IMG/VR virus record: IMGVR_UViG_3300029319_000270
Coordinates: 1-31,918 of that record
Strand: one strand, 5' to 3'
DNA: 31,918 bases
DNA from: a virus
Part shown: positions 22,301 to 25,377 of the stretch, in pieces
How positions within the stretch are numbered: position 1 is the stretch's first letter
How the letters are laid out: each line of letters begins with the position of its first letter
Position numbers and translations under genes: made by a program
The notes under the pieces: model-generated
Database searches by the model: none
Told to the model about the DNA's origin: nothing
Seen by the model: the letters and a program-made list of their open reading frames with translations, nothing else

Positions 22301-24130
22301 GATGGTGATATCACAGACGGTCCTTTTACTATGAATGAAGTTGTTGCTAAACAAGGTAATCCTTCTGTTACTGGTGTTGTATATGGTTTCTTTGAAGATG
22401 AAAACTATAAATATCTTGATGTTCGTATAACTGCAGGTCCTTGGGCAGTAGCAGATAATATTGTTGGTGCTAATAATTCTACAACAGCACAAATTAGTGC
22501 AGTTGAAGATAGACTTCATATTATTGATCTTAAAGGTGCTTTTGCTGATAATATTCCATTCAAGGGATATACATCAGGTGCAACTGCAACACCTACATCA
22601 TTCATTAAATCTGAAGCAGCAATCATTGATAATACTGGTGGTAAATTAACTGTTGATACTGCATCTTTATTAGGAACATTTGAAACAACTACTGTTGTTT
22701 ATCCAGAATCTTCTAGACAGTATTTGGATGTTGTTAAGTTCTCTGGTCTTGATATATCCGTTGGTGATAGAATTGCATCCACAGGATATAAGAGACTTGG
22801 TATTTCTATTATAAGTGGATTGAATGTATTTGCTGAAGGTAATAGACTTTATAAAGTTAACTCAGGTATTCAAGATACAAGTACGTATGCGATTATTACT
22901 GAAGTTGACCTTGATAACAATTTCATTTACATCGCAGAATATCAAGGAACATTTACCAATGGTGACATAATTGGTGATTATGGTGTTGGTGCAAGTTTCC
23001 CTGTAGGATATGCTTCTGTTCTAACTGCAACTGTAACTGCAGGTCAGGCAGCTGGTCTCGTTCAAGACATTCGTGATGTTGGACTTAATAAGAGATTATA
23101 TCTTAGTGATGTTGTAGGAACATTTGATGATAAAGATGGACTCAAAGGACCAGATTCTTATGGATCTGTAATTATTGGTAAGGTTGAACTTAAAGCTCGT
23201 GTCAAACGTTCCTTTAGAGGATTTGATGGAGTACAAACTACATTCAAACTTACTACAGATAATGGAACTCAGTATCTACCAGATCCTGCAGGTCATCTAT
23301 TAGTATTTGTCAATGGTATTCTACAACCACCAGGTGCTACTAACGCATATACAGCGTTCTCTGATACTATTCAGTTTACTGAAGCACCTGATCTTGGAGC
23401 ATCGTTTACAGGATTCTATGTTGGTAAACTTAGACAGTTAGATGATATATCATTTGAGTTTGATTCATTACGTCAGTCATTTAACTTGAAACGTAATGAT
23501 GTATTCTACTCACTAACTCTTACAGAGGGTGTACAATCTAGTGTTATCAGACCTGAGAATAATATCATCGTTTCTCTTAATGGTGTTATTCAAGAACCAG
23601 GCGTTGGTTTTGAGATTGTTGGTTCTAGAATCATCTTCTCTGAGATTCCTAGATTTGGATCAACCTTCGTTGCATTCTCTTATGTTGGTTCTGAGGCAGA
23701 CGTTGATGCTGCTGAAGTTATTCCACCAATCGAACCTGGTGACTTTATTGATATTCAAGGTGAGACAGCAGATAGACAAGTTGCTGTTATTGAATCTTCT
23801 AACTCCTTGATCACATTCGATTATCTCGGATCTGTATTTGGTCAAGGTGCTGTTGGTCAATCAGTAATTACCTCAGGATTTATTAAGAATGTTCAAGTAA
23901 CATCTGGTGGATCTGGTTATACATCAAGACCTACTGTTAGACTTGATTCTATATCTGGTTTTGAAGGAAATATTAAGGCACTTGTTGGGGTAGCAGGTGT
24001 TGAAATGAGTGCTGCAGGTTCTGGATATCAAAATCCTGCAATCAATGTCGAGACTACAGTTCCAGATGATTGGACTGCTCCTGACCTTTCATTGTATGGT
24101 GAAGAGTTAGTAGACCCCGAAACCCCATAA
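4319..24130 (+). CDS. Giant (6,603-residue) mosaic baseplate/tail protein at the gene 7 position
   Basis: A single uninterrupted frame of 19.8 kb, product roughly 0.7 MDa. Modules in order (approximate residues): family N-terminus with PAFVENDYPLFNKFIEYYY at 15-33; two short beta units (LIVSLYGKVLVPNIDYTI-type) at 140-300; GSGY repeats 300-620; conserved helical module with IKTIKDFYMAKGTSFS around 690-710; GSGY repeats 1122-1345; YHYH domain 1360-1550; EF-hand-like loop 1607-1618; probable beta-propeller 1828-2205; LamG-like 2210-2420; GSGY repeats 3003-3237; conserved QDSYYYQDFSY/VHPASF module 3452-3490; TFTC repeats and a second LamG 4070-4357; helical units and more TFTC repeats 4390-5550; jelly-roll-like domain 5635-5860; C-terminal beta units ending with two GSGY repeats. 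Gene order (25, 6, this, then 8) puts it where T4 has gp7 (1,032 residues), but homology to gp7 cannot be shown by eye. An alternative is a fused baseplate-rim and fibre protein. There is no signal peptide or Shine-Dalgarno; ATG lies 6 nt after the gp6 stop. Confidence 0.9.
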   Translation: MNINKVSQSIVNQTPAFVENDYPLFNKFIEYYYRSQEKTGLGQNILNEFLQYLDIDKLNIDVLDGATKVVESFTTTDDEIVVESVDQFLENDGSVLIGNEVIYYEKTTHAPNIALSPGISYEQVKLKWTNLASPIDSFDDSTTAFNLTSQDSPIAAPSAQHLIVSLYGKVLVPNIDYTISGTQIVFTTAPRTRIPADDASSTYITYLSGFVENPIVGIDNLSSAFGGGKTQFTITRNGTRYEPVADEYILAVYDNRLLVPKVDFFLDGDQFIFLTAPLNGRFLSLYSIEAPIPSFGSNAVGYSRVNDAGELTSVSINANGSNYRFEYPPQVSVNSDAGSGASVSSLVNGIKTISLIDGGKGYSETNPPIVQVQTPTKPGSTAAVLKATVSNGAVSGLEVLTSGSGYTFTPRITFRQPGGATLGTCPIVNGQVVGTIPITDGGFGYTTVPTVYIDEPTGVNGIRAALEAVLTDGVITSINILNAGQGYETTPRIAVIDPVGAQVLETTVDNDGRVIGIELLNGGSGFDDIPSVYIVDSRTDGQGNYAGGTGATATAAIFNGQITDINVTAFGTGYSQTSPPKVVIQSPPEARASAEIGLNEVTGFTVNQKGTGYSKAKFIGCARAASGITDYTEDGNAVFTNNTIAATGAVDASVKCLDALFVKRLLDKYTEQYLPDVPELDYKKIDVRTSIKTIKDFYMAKGTSFSISYLFKLLYGEQVSISYPKDQIIKPSAATWSIDTILRATLVSGNPVDIRDGLLTQDADIADPNIKAASALVENYISIKTSDVEIFELVLSEETINGTFVVPYKTKLAEPLNTTESIITVDSTIGWPERNGEFIIGGTEVVQYKEKSLNQFIECTRSVNNIVEDWDSATEVASSFQVFVNKGTPQEVVLKVVGIVDAQQTTLTDTGSYYLPGDKLTVSKLGGTGISPELTTWLYNVKKLISVTDISYGGVNNQSATVTCSNPHGLLVGDQVTIYGANPILFNGTFEVTSRDSTTVFQYQLPQPATVVPQGNILVSVDLNKGKSDDTPVLNSIGPYTTNVQNSFFNTEYVYVASTGIPNYKIGPFPGSALLPGNQRKLNRFPLTPVTISTKNTINPGPIGTWVNGVSIWSYKSSIKKTFGAVTSIDITNAGSGYDAASPPNITISGGSGTGATASVVVNGSISEITVTNGGSGYTSSPLVSIVGGGGSGAAATAIITKGVVSRILINDGGTGYTSQPSITIVGGGGLGATGTANVRGPIQSIAVSSGGSSYTSKPSVVLSSGSGAVAQAIVQNGRIISIAIISAGSGYTTAPTISIQGEGFGAVARATIDVDGENAGRVTGITIINRGIGYTQGTTIINLTSVGQDAAFNANVFEWTYNLQETSTLDAAKGGVFEGFNAQYGGEYAHPSNPQTLRYILGDNLFKNTQQQIKEQEDQLVHSPIIGWAFDGNPIYGPYGYSDPTDQNSSIARLNTSYRLKTELVYDANTNPYPVRTAGPLLTAEAAGRFVEDYEYIFSLGDLDQYNGRFCKTPEYPTGRYCYFVTIDTTEDGNPLFPYILGPSFNSVVDSWNLNADAVQQNIPTGVVRYRDPYENVDIDVERAPNASTNALTTEDGDLLLFEIEDEDRSGVIDQAEIDDPDQIFEESPLQLFDYFPKVKLDSKVDIEVETITKFEDASVTGFTIENPGVSYQVDDRLIFDNTGTDGTGVSARVSRIVGESVLSYGFENVNGNNFGVLKTTNPHNLVAGDTVFIDYEPIMNNTNKTFVVRQFKGIEEIVVNQTGSGYNSDIPPVITIVPRDGAGTSGHLQAVVTSVGSIDTVNILNSGSGYTQNPRVILSHPQIFKKADYYVSKIENQNYVKVNDVVVNIDKEVYICGITQDATNNKVGFVAKLSATGVKEWEKTLESTDGTYYTEFQKLYVDGTSIWVVGNNRPNSSLLDAYNPDVILAKYTEAENGLSATLNLQKAYAGISGATRADHVTALEKYSDTRFIIGGFTNTNSGAPYDAYLALVDTSGNFALKRKIASANASEKITDIIINGTDVYFSMETATSANATAVNASFGKATIGTNAITVAWIKEYTNTLYSFIDVACCIDEFEEVYITSTLRLKSNNTTRDSFWVGKVDTDGDLIWNYRYLVSGGQISMAGKCSIDIFGDLNVTFGKTATSDSLKTTESVKIGYDGAIKNHTTNQFNLNNIEGITPYGIATDNSGDVHIFGQSSWNRNEFIFPFTSGSNADTTGHYTLTSTSTNNSITYADNVAKIFGYQTGQTSWTQANLQITSAQLGTKLGDNWTLEMMLYKDSTTTSLSQTQQTIFAIGDAEDATGGLWLYYDMSSGHLELAVTNQTTKLNSASSALQSGSTTMFANNSWQFISLVKNGNTFTAYVNGLQALTGTVANTSLGGKDLYVGNIPGRSTTAGQFRSNEQGTYYVDNLRLRNRAVTPTVPSDVTTFPTVGLFGFTFDWVDDAWFTTNLNQYDYIDYTGWGIKVDKNADAARIGTQTLQTNTQVGFIRTNVTPVTGSTLTMVTTGYALGDAGFQNLDFDDATTTMSQDTETLTYTQDVWSSRTATVPSPGSQKLSVTAVVKDRYYFKVTPTLKIDNVQELTLNQSFRFTTGAKLRLNNDSGQFVNSGYIVNQDTTNNKIYVAINNNAWSNDTNTGLLVTEQFSEQSSYGIVGPIPNDVNEIVGYTFPQINNTTPGTFDINLNDYNHPEGGSNNLDELAKFKPHSDIDYSIRIDEVAAGSPFIVGSVVFITSSDISFNAAYTTAQITNLTAVLKITLVANLTKRLQVSSVANSDEVYVITSNSHYLNPGEMLFIDGNPSVEQGGVTYDEYDGSFPVDRVISSKEFVYKLPQAAVTSPATTGSSVNIFVKSPVIKMYNGHQYLFDLSHSSMVGGNLSFSKDNLNKLEYSFNSIERVGTPGVTGEGVPNPTVKLKVDNTIVTNISYYFDPSRTGTDSPIVEGSYLDVTNSPYLGNFVITSTSGQTITRGADTFKFSLINEPEGDADITQTSYTTSSVKAVGSIGAVRIVNSGGFYTRLPIVSSIQSNRQIERVAINTPGTEYAVGVYNGVPIGGDGEGGLVQITVSDGTDDEGGVIPGQISEVVVTSPGKGYTTATIDIEAIDGILGAGLTGSGAELEVVIPAFGSGASIFTKGDKVGKIKKLKNNNFGYDYPHDYTLRPEITFPINAQLTSTSILASITVTNPGSGYSQAPTVVITGGGGTGAVAESTIRNGRLDQIIVKDPGSGYSSTPTVALRSAFNYVVNLDLGLLQFAFPHGITNGSAVTVTVTDTGSGADFPLAAGAVGRLNSTTTYYAIAGTANSLEDDQLKLALTPANAELGDALSFVNAGEGRQTVLTESFGGAATANVITSTFLEGELVYQGDSLETATAQGFVSTNQGWQIGPRVLKIVDYTGDFSQGQKVTGVISKSSGTISDLNIAKGVLEIGSITKTTGQFIDDVGKPSEIIQKIQDSYYYQDFSYAIKSAVSIGEWKDILIKNVHPASFKVFGELNLSDYGSIPNKTTDFSITKSVELAREAIVPNIQNFALVEPVYSEFNNTEVLFRQKRLTSSENILTSVVQRLDDISNLFDGERISFPLTVNTDNVVANANQLMIVLNGVVQNPGTSFQIQGDSIVFSEPPQPPASIKYVNVSINQIATKDLSFTNISGIFPLVGNTLVGTVSLARLTVTKVVGDVVSGFITQGTFVVGELVNVGATGFAANIAAVTDVTSNGLYAFGETVTNLTGETAIVEQINLATGQETPLAQLRYTIGPSTTSIEVVAYKTNNATADQVVPDNTFVATKNYQFGSEIFRVDSITNGSESTTLGVTRAQSGTAASSQQEDVPVYGTDIQVTGALTLSKTAGTYQSTPGLFDIQLNDYIIGASSGVVSQITATSAYQDPATQEFISQVNISEGSSFFGLLFNRITSQTYPNVVLDNISQSQVSIVQFQNNTTAFDFDFPNNEILNSYVIPYDNLVTGPIQQDETIRNYKLDYGNSSGDFNVGEICNVRKLAFKDKVGDGFFAAGQVIRTTDTKAEVIGYNQARSTIYLGKIGRTKSTGEDYHVATFTKATINTANKKFGQACLALTPGLSDHTFVSGVTDAITASGGATGSFTAATGTTYNPVTGDMVLEIGTHTLTTSNTVTIADGGVTFTCDQDGNVSGKAYPRSTDPASGSALNITAVTGTTITVNVGVASPIDEYINIPSSSEFAFGSDAFTIECWVKPLSASLTSERNIIDMRASSATEVAGRLYLNAAQLRWNVNGSDLVNTGATVLAANTWYHVAVVKSSTTTKIYIDGVERGTGTDSTTYTAKPIRVGMDYAGANGFAGYIDELRVSTTNRYTGAFTAPLGVFQGDANTKLLFHFDGANGDQFTQDWSGTNDFTKGEDFNNDAILETSRLTGTPAGFAAKSQRYYDAADLIIANTDLIKKEVVYQMRQRYPELVILGTRYTPTAATYDAATGLLSMTVTGNSLENGGTITPQTATYDAATGVMVITKLAHGLKNGQRVNIKVGGITFTCTQDSNASEHSYPRSTDPVAGKWIKVANVTDHTFEVNVGASQVGQQYAHTFVSALANAITVEKDRIKILDNALTFTCAMDGNTSNKTYPRSTDPASKDVALPIISSSSTNLTVNVGPSPLVNYQPSNATYDPATGAFVMTIANHTINVGTQIRLTADSFTFTCTQDGNSAQKTYPRATAGDGSPDPAYNTALDVTAVGTTTQDISNAAYNPVTGILTVDTNSAHGLTTGNRIQIADESLKFTCAYDGNATQHDYPRQTDPIRGEWIEVTVVDSDTFTVDIGTSSDTSTHSFVSATAGALIKQTGTVTINVGVSAQADQYAHTFVSAAANAVVTGGNYLHTFVSAVDNSVIGDEGINCEDDIRDTLNAIVQDLRNGSNNHIWDAASYYVNRNVNPVTIAQIEPAVKETLFAYEKVDDMLQYIITNTLWTIQGDHGLTQKTDTTITDSSNPTYTYFQPTDATYDPATGDMVLTIGSHSLTTASRVDIAIGGITFTCTKDGNATNHSYPRATDPAANAVLAVKSVVANTSITVNVGKSGPNDQYAHTFVSANQNAVRVLDYTTSDCADVFTTVGNLIDILTDTITNASANPAVDHLASVTRVEPKYEFVGGTVDSYLDTEFTSTYQDTTNDILYTNQIDLDTRARFRDSARLIRSNRSVIVDKAAADMLARYPALAQDMPRNQNGGSTDGTLRCKTDLGLILDGLADDVENDGNLGTVTAAKFYIGNSGELLHIRLQVFQSVYAHERLAEYAKQAVLGTLDYTNTDNIIVGNWGVAGAGTPNYFDAVTTYIDTLVTTINDIIAPTGNDFEIGADRLYFNRDWITDETTAYTTINFQYSLNGVNYNAFTYGAGEQLLARNALEDLLLAVISDLQTGGTNSTIQEMEKYLNANLTINNTVIAEKALAARIYSIEKLKTIGEYAIKNYAYSLSEAPVASPNYAAIYTGEVAYRDTESPGDINAVAFRFKELIDIAVNILAPGKNIARSAAKNIQYNTNYYKNEISNQVNAQFGTGAWVYDDFIDELVDNFVSDSITTDVTKTSDAYTITLSAQNGTDFIVGEVVTSSGGGIATVLEWDSENDLLYVGPFTSTAWVATNTLTAPSGATGTIASGGVSSAYTWYTEASNVEYLKSARSITSNIAGQVSGTNLWTNPEAFGTNWTETNLTRTDNAFAGPDGTLTAEKYVGQNGVAGNHILHRDFNLTAFETFDTDGVKFDSTGETFDTGSTSDVSQTFTASVFFKAVGSQSVRFKLQLDQGQAGEQNIFFDLNLTNGTIGSLFIPQLGITGDAYGAIPYGNGWYRAYITATFSFGFSSLRTQVTVNSSAGSQSWTGDGTTGVYFWGAKLNKGAVDPYTAVGGQIFYANTEYNIKNYTIDLLEGYMGQALDGTLTSPSPNAGFYSYYDSTAASDYAKISIQRLLRYGLNIIRNQLNVDTYYTTITQVNGISVPTKTYGTRDIPVGVSGGLTSSDYIYGTVSSQYAEIESVLENSGKVVQVYQRFRIDGDITDGPFTMNEVVAKQGNPSVTGVVYGFFEDENYKYLDVRITAGPWAVADNIVGANNSTTAQISAVEDRLHIIDLKGAFADNIPFKGYTSGATATPTSFIKSEAAIIDNTGGKLTVDTASLLGTFETTTVVYPESSRQYLDVVKFSGLDISVGDRIASTGYKRLGISIISGLNVFAEGNRLYKVNSGIQDTSTYAIITEVDLDNNFIYIAEYQGTFTNGDIIGDYGVGASFPVGYASVLTATVTAGQAAGLVQDIRDVGLNKRLYLSDVVGTFDDKDGLKGPDSYGSVIIGKVELKARVKRSFRGFDGVQTTFKLTTDNGTQYLPDPAGHLLVFVNGILQPPGATNAYTAFSDTIQFTEAPDLGASFTGFYVGKLRQLDDISFEFDSLRQSFNLKRNDVFYSLTLTEGVQSSVIRPENNIIVSLNGVIQEPGVGFEIVGSRIIFSEIPRFGSTFVAFSYVGSEADVDAAEVIPPIEPGDFIDIQGETADRQVAVIESSNSLITFDYLGSVFGQGAVGQSVITSGFIKNVQVTSGGSGYTSRPTVRLDSISGFEGNIKALVGVAGVEMSAAGSGYQNPAINVETTVPDDWTAPDLSLYGEELVDPETP
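5218..6180 (+). repeat. GSGY repeat block 1 of the giant protein (about 8 units)
   Basis: Encoded units of about 35-45 residues share the pattern: short beta strand, Gly-x-Gly-Tyr (GKGYSE, GSGYTF, GFGYTT, GQGYET, GSGFDD, GTGYSQ, GTGYSK), then Pro-x-V/I-x-I strand, Gly/Ala loop, and a nG-x-I/V-x-x-I strand. The units are diverged rather than identical, so they are old. The block lies between the N-terminal signature and the KDFY module. Confidence 0.8.
6270..6560 (+). other. Conserved helical module of the giant protein (KDFYMAKGTS)
   Basis: Residues about 651-747. It holds FVKRLLDKYTEQYLPDVPELDY, then K695-D696-F697-Y698 followed by AKGTSFSISYLFKLLYGEQ and SYPKDQI. I recognise this R/K-D-F-Y-x-x-K-G-T pattern, together with the residue 15-33 signature, from large structural proteins of marine T4-like phages. 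These two segments define the family to which the N-terminal half belongs. Confidence 0.65.
7685..8350 (+). repeat. GSGY repeat block 2 of the giant protein (6 units)
   Basis: Six consecutive units: GSGYDAAS, GSGYTSS, GTGYTSQ, GSSYTSK, GSGYTTA and GIGYTQG. Each has a P-x-I/V-x-I strand and a GGGGxGA loop. This is the most regular array in the window and the best template for a profile of the repeat. Two isolated units follow at about 9600-9780 (GSGYNSD, GSGYTQN). Confidence 0.85.
8400..8960 (+). other. YHYH domain within the giant protein
   Basis: Residues about 1360-1550. The first half has SPIIGWAFDGNPIYGPYGY. The second has LDQYNGRFCKTPEYPTGRY, then FPYILGPSFN. These are the characteristic YHYH-domain segments (D-G-x-P-I-Y-G-P and Y-N-G-R-F-x-x-T-P-E-Y-P). 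The tetrapeptide that names the family is Y1522-C-Y-F1525 here, so both His are replaced. The domain's biochemical role is not known to me. Confidence 0.75.
9137..9172 (+). other. EF-hand/dockerin-like calcium loop in the giant protein
   Basis: Residues 1607-1618 read DEDRSGVIDQAE. This matches the 12-residue EF-hand loop pattern (D at 1, D at 3, S at 5, G at 6, I at 8, D at 9, E at 12). It lies in a strongly acidic linker after the YHYH domain. Only one loop is visible, so calcium binding is an inference. Confidence 0.5.
9800..10935 (+). other. Probable beta-propeller domain in the giant protein
   Basis: Residues about 1828-2205 contain repeated short motifs of the kind 'evYicGi... vGFVAKLsatGvkeWekt', 'IWVVGNN... 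DVILAKYT', 'FIIGGFT... DAYLALVDTSGNF', 'VYITSTL... FWVGKVDTDGDLIWNYRYL' and 'VHIFGQSSW'. The recurrence of a beta strand plus Gly, then a vaKld-G-W strand is typical of SBBP/PQQ-like propeller blades. The number of blades is not certain (five to seven). Confidence 0.6.
10945..11580 (+). other. LamG/concanavalin-like domain 1 in the giant protein
   Basis: Residues about 2210-2420: NWTLEMMLYKD, GLWLYYDMSSGHLEL, SWQFISLVKNGNTFTAYVNG, then YVDNLRLRNRAVTP. These are the standard strands of the LamG/ConA-like jelly roll. Such domains often bind glycans in phage fibres, but no ligand can be named. Confidence 0.65.
13325..14030 (+). repeat. GSGY repeat block 3 of the giant protein (diverged)
   Basis: Four looser units: GGFYTR, GKGYTT, GSGYSQA and GSGYSST. 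Acidic and Gly-rich loops between them (GGDGEGG, DGTDDEGG) are not seen in block 2. The block precedes the QDSYYYQ module. Confidence 0.65.
14640..14800 (+). other. QDSYYYQDFSY / VHPASF module of the giant protein
   Basis: Residues about 3441-3494 contain IQKIQDSYYYQDFSYAI (Tyr 3455-3457) and VHPASFKVFGEL (His 3482). I associate this pair of motifs with the distal part of the same marine phage protein family whose N-terminus opens this gene. Here more than 3,100 residues follow it. Confidence 0.55.
16440..17390 (+). other. LamG-like domain 2, interrupted by a TFTC repeat
   Basis: The opening strand (ATINTANKKFGQACLAL, about base 16465) and the rest of the fold are in one frame. The rest is YINIPSSSEFAFGSDAFTIECWVKP, then WYHVAVVKSSTTTKIYIDGVERG, then GYIDELRVSTTNRYTG, from about base 16858. 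Between them lies one HTFVSG/TFTC repeat (about 16530-16855). Without the insert the LamG fold would be continuous. Confidence 0.6.
17480..20950 (+). repeat. Duplicated helical units in the giant protein, with TFTC insertions
   Basis: Unit part 1 occurs at about 17494-17610 (RYYDAADLI...MRQRYPEL) and 19735-19830 (RFRDSARLI...MLARYPAL). A trace appears near 20750 (IARSAAKNI). Part 2 occurs at about 18876 (INCEDDIRDTLNAIVQDL), 19877 (LRCKTDLGLILDGLADDV) and 20375 (ALEDLLLAVISDL). Each part 2 is followed by a helix like YAHERLAEYAKQA, IYSIEKLKTIGEYAI or FAYEKVDDMLQYI. These are diverged copies of one alpha-helical module. Confidence 0.6.
17623..18870 (+). repeat. TFTC/HTFVSA repeat array in the giant protein
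   Basis: About four to five diverged units share ATYDPATG-x-x-V/M-T-I, a glycine turn, F-T-C-x-x-D-G/S-N, three to five residues, Y-P-R-x-T-D-P, a T-V-N-V-G strand and a QYAHTFVSA end. FTC/YPR pairs occur near bases 17807, 18037, 18290 and 18530. A related unit precedes LamG 2 (16617-16860) and another lies at 19178-19475. Each unit carries a single Cys. Confidence 0.75.
21220..21900 (+). other. Jelly-roll/carbohydrate-binding-like domain in the giant protein
   Basis: Residues about 5635-5860: NLWTNPEAFGTNWT, TFTASVFFKA, GNGWYRAYITATF, then GVYFWGAKLNKGAVDPYTAVGG. The N-x-W opening, the W-Y/R-R strand and the closing 'G-V-Y-x-W-G-A-x-L-x-x-G' strand are typical of phage-fibre jelly-roll domains related to carbohydrate-binding modules. 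The ligand is unknown. Confidence 0.5.
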
Positions 24131-24133
24131 ATA
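24127..24133 (+). promoter_or_regulatory. Putative T4-type late promoter (ATAAATA) before the fibre gene
   Basis: ATAAATA overlaps the stop codon of the giant gene and lies 20 nt before the ATG at 24154. With T4 geometry transcription would start around 24139, giving a leader of about 15 nt. A separate promoter after a 19.8-kb gene would free downstream expression from transcript length. Confidence 0.55.
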
Positions 24134-24153
24134 ACTAAAAATCGTAGCAAGAA

Positions 24154-25374
24154 ATGGCTAAACAATCCCTAGGTCTTGGAGCATCAGCTAATGATAACAC
24201 AGGTGATACCCTGAGAGCTGGTGGTGACAAGATTAACGACAATTTTAATGAGATATATACCGCTATTGGTAACGGTACAAATTTGAATATCTCTTTATCT
24301 AATCCTGCCAGTGGTCAGGTTCTTAGATATAATGGTTCAACATTTTTACCTTCAGACTATAGTGCACTAACTACATCTCTGGATGTAGCAGGTTATTCTA
24401 TTATATCCTCTTCTAATGGTAATATAAATCTCAATCCGAATGGAACTGGTAATGTATTAATTAATAATGGAAGTATTGTTAACACTTTTAATGGAACTAC
24501 AGGAGTTGTAGACTTTCCAACAAAGATTCAATATAAAAATGAGTATGATGCTTTAGGAAATGCACCAGCTGCTGCATCTTACACTGGATACTTTTTTACT
24601 GTTGATGGTGACGATAATCCATATGTTAACATCAACATAACAGCTGGTGGTGTTGGTGATACCAGAGCAAAACTTCTTACTGAATATTCTAGTATTGATG
24701 CACTAAGTGACGTAGATATTACAACAGTAGCACCAACTGCTAACCAGATTTTAAAGTGGAATGGATCAGCATTTACACCAGCTGATGAGACTGGTGGTGG
24801 TGCTGCATCACAGAACATCTTTGCATCCGTAGCGGGTGATACTGGTTCAACAACTGCTGACAGCACAAGTGATACCTTAACTATTGCAGGTGGAACTAAT
24901 ATTACAACAGCAGTTTCTGGAGACACACTCACAGTTAACTTCAGTGGATCGTTATCTACGACTCTTGCTGCTCTTACTGATACAGATGTTTCTGGTATTA
25001 CTCAAGGTGATTCGCTCTTTTATAATGGAACTAATTGGACTGTTACTAGATCTCCTATTACATGGTGGGAGTTGACTGCACCTGACGCATCTGGTTATAA
25101 CTTTACAGGACCAGGTTTCGCGGCTGCGACAGCAGATCCTACTTTATATGTTATGAGAGGAATGACATATGCTTTTGATAACAATGCTGGTGGTGCACAC
25201 CCATTTAGAATTCAAAGCACACAAGGTCTAACAGGAACTCCATATACTACAGGTCAGACTGGTAGTGGAACTTCAGTTCTTTATTGGACTGTTCCTATGG
25301 ACGCTCCTAATACACTGTATTATCAGTGTACAATTCACGCAGCGATGGCTGGTCAAATTAACGTAGTTTCATAA
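24154..25374 (+). CDS. Tail-fibre-like protein with a C-terminal cupredoxin domain
   Basis: 406 residues. The N-terminus SLGLGASANDNTGDTLRAGGDKINDNFNEIY is a module common at the start of marine phage fibre and baseplate-attached proteins. Three copies of a fibre repeat follow: GQVLRYNGSTFLPSDY, NQILKWNGSAFTPADE and DSLFYNGTNWTVTR, the last two preceded by LSDVDI/LTDTDV. The C-terminal ~95 residues look like a cupredoxin: a strand TLYVMRGMTYAFDNN, then H349 in GGAHPFRI, and finally C392, H395 and M398 in YYQCTIHAAMAGQI. The Cys-x2-His-x2-Met spacing equals that of amicyanin's type 1 copper site, and the His-to-Cys distance (43) is near amicyanin's 39. All four ligands are present. Copper binding and any redox or adhesion role are inferences. 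ATG 24154 is the first in frame after a stop; no clear Shine-Dalgarno, but a late-promoter-like box lies just upstream. Confidence 0.85.
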   Translation: MAKQSLGLGASANDNTGDTLRAGGDKINDNFNEIYTAIGNGTNLNISLSNPASGQVLRYNGSTFLPSDYSALTTSLDVAGYSIISSSNGNINLNPNGTGNVLINNGSIVNTFNGTTGVVDFPTKIQYKNEYDALGNAPAAASYTGYFFTVDGDDNPYVNINITAGGVGDTRAKLLTEYSSIDALSDVDITTVAPTANQILKWNGSAFTPADETGGGAASQNIFASVAGDTGSTTADSTSDTLTIAGGTNITTAVSGDTLTVNFSGSLSTTLAALTDTDVSGITQGDSLFYNGTNWTVTRSPITWWELTAPDASGYNFTGPGFAAATADPTLYVMRGMTYAFDNNAGGAHPFRIQSTQGLTGTPYTTGQTGSGTSVLYWTVPMDAPNTLYYQCTIHAAMAGQINVVS

Positions 25375-25377
25375 TAG

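Noticed and set aside
4319-24130. Frameshift or programmed recoding within the giant gene
   Set aside because: The frame is open throughout and recognisable domains stay in that frame from end to end. No slippery site with a needed frame change is implied.
24579-24932. Open frame on the - strand inside the fibre gene (117 codons)
   Set aside because: It has the same composition signature of an antisense shadow; the + strand encodes recognisable fibre repeats here.
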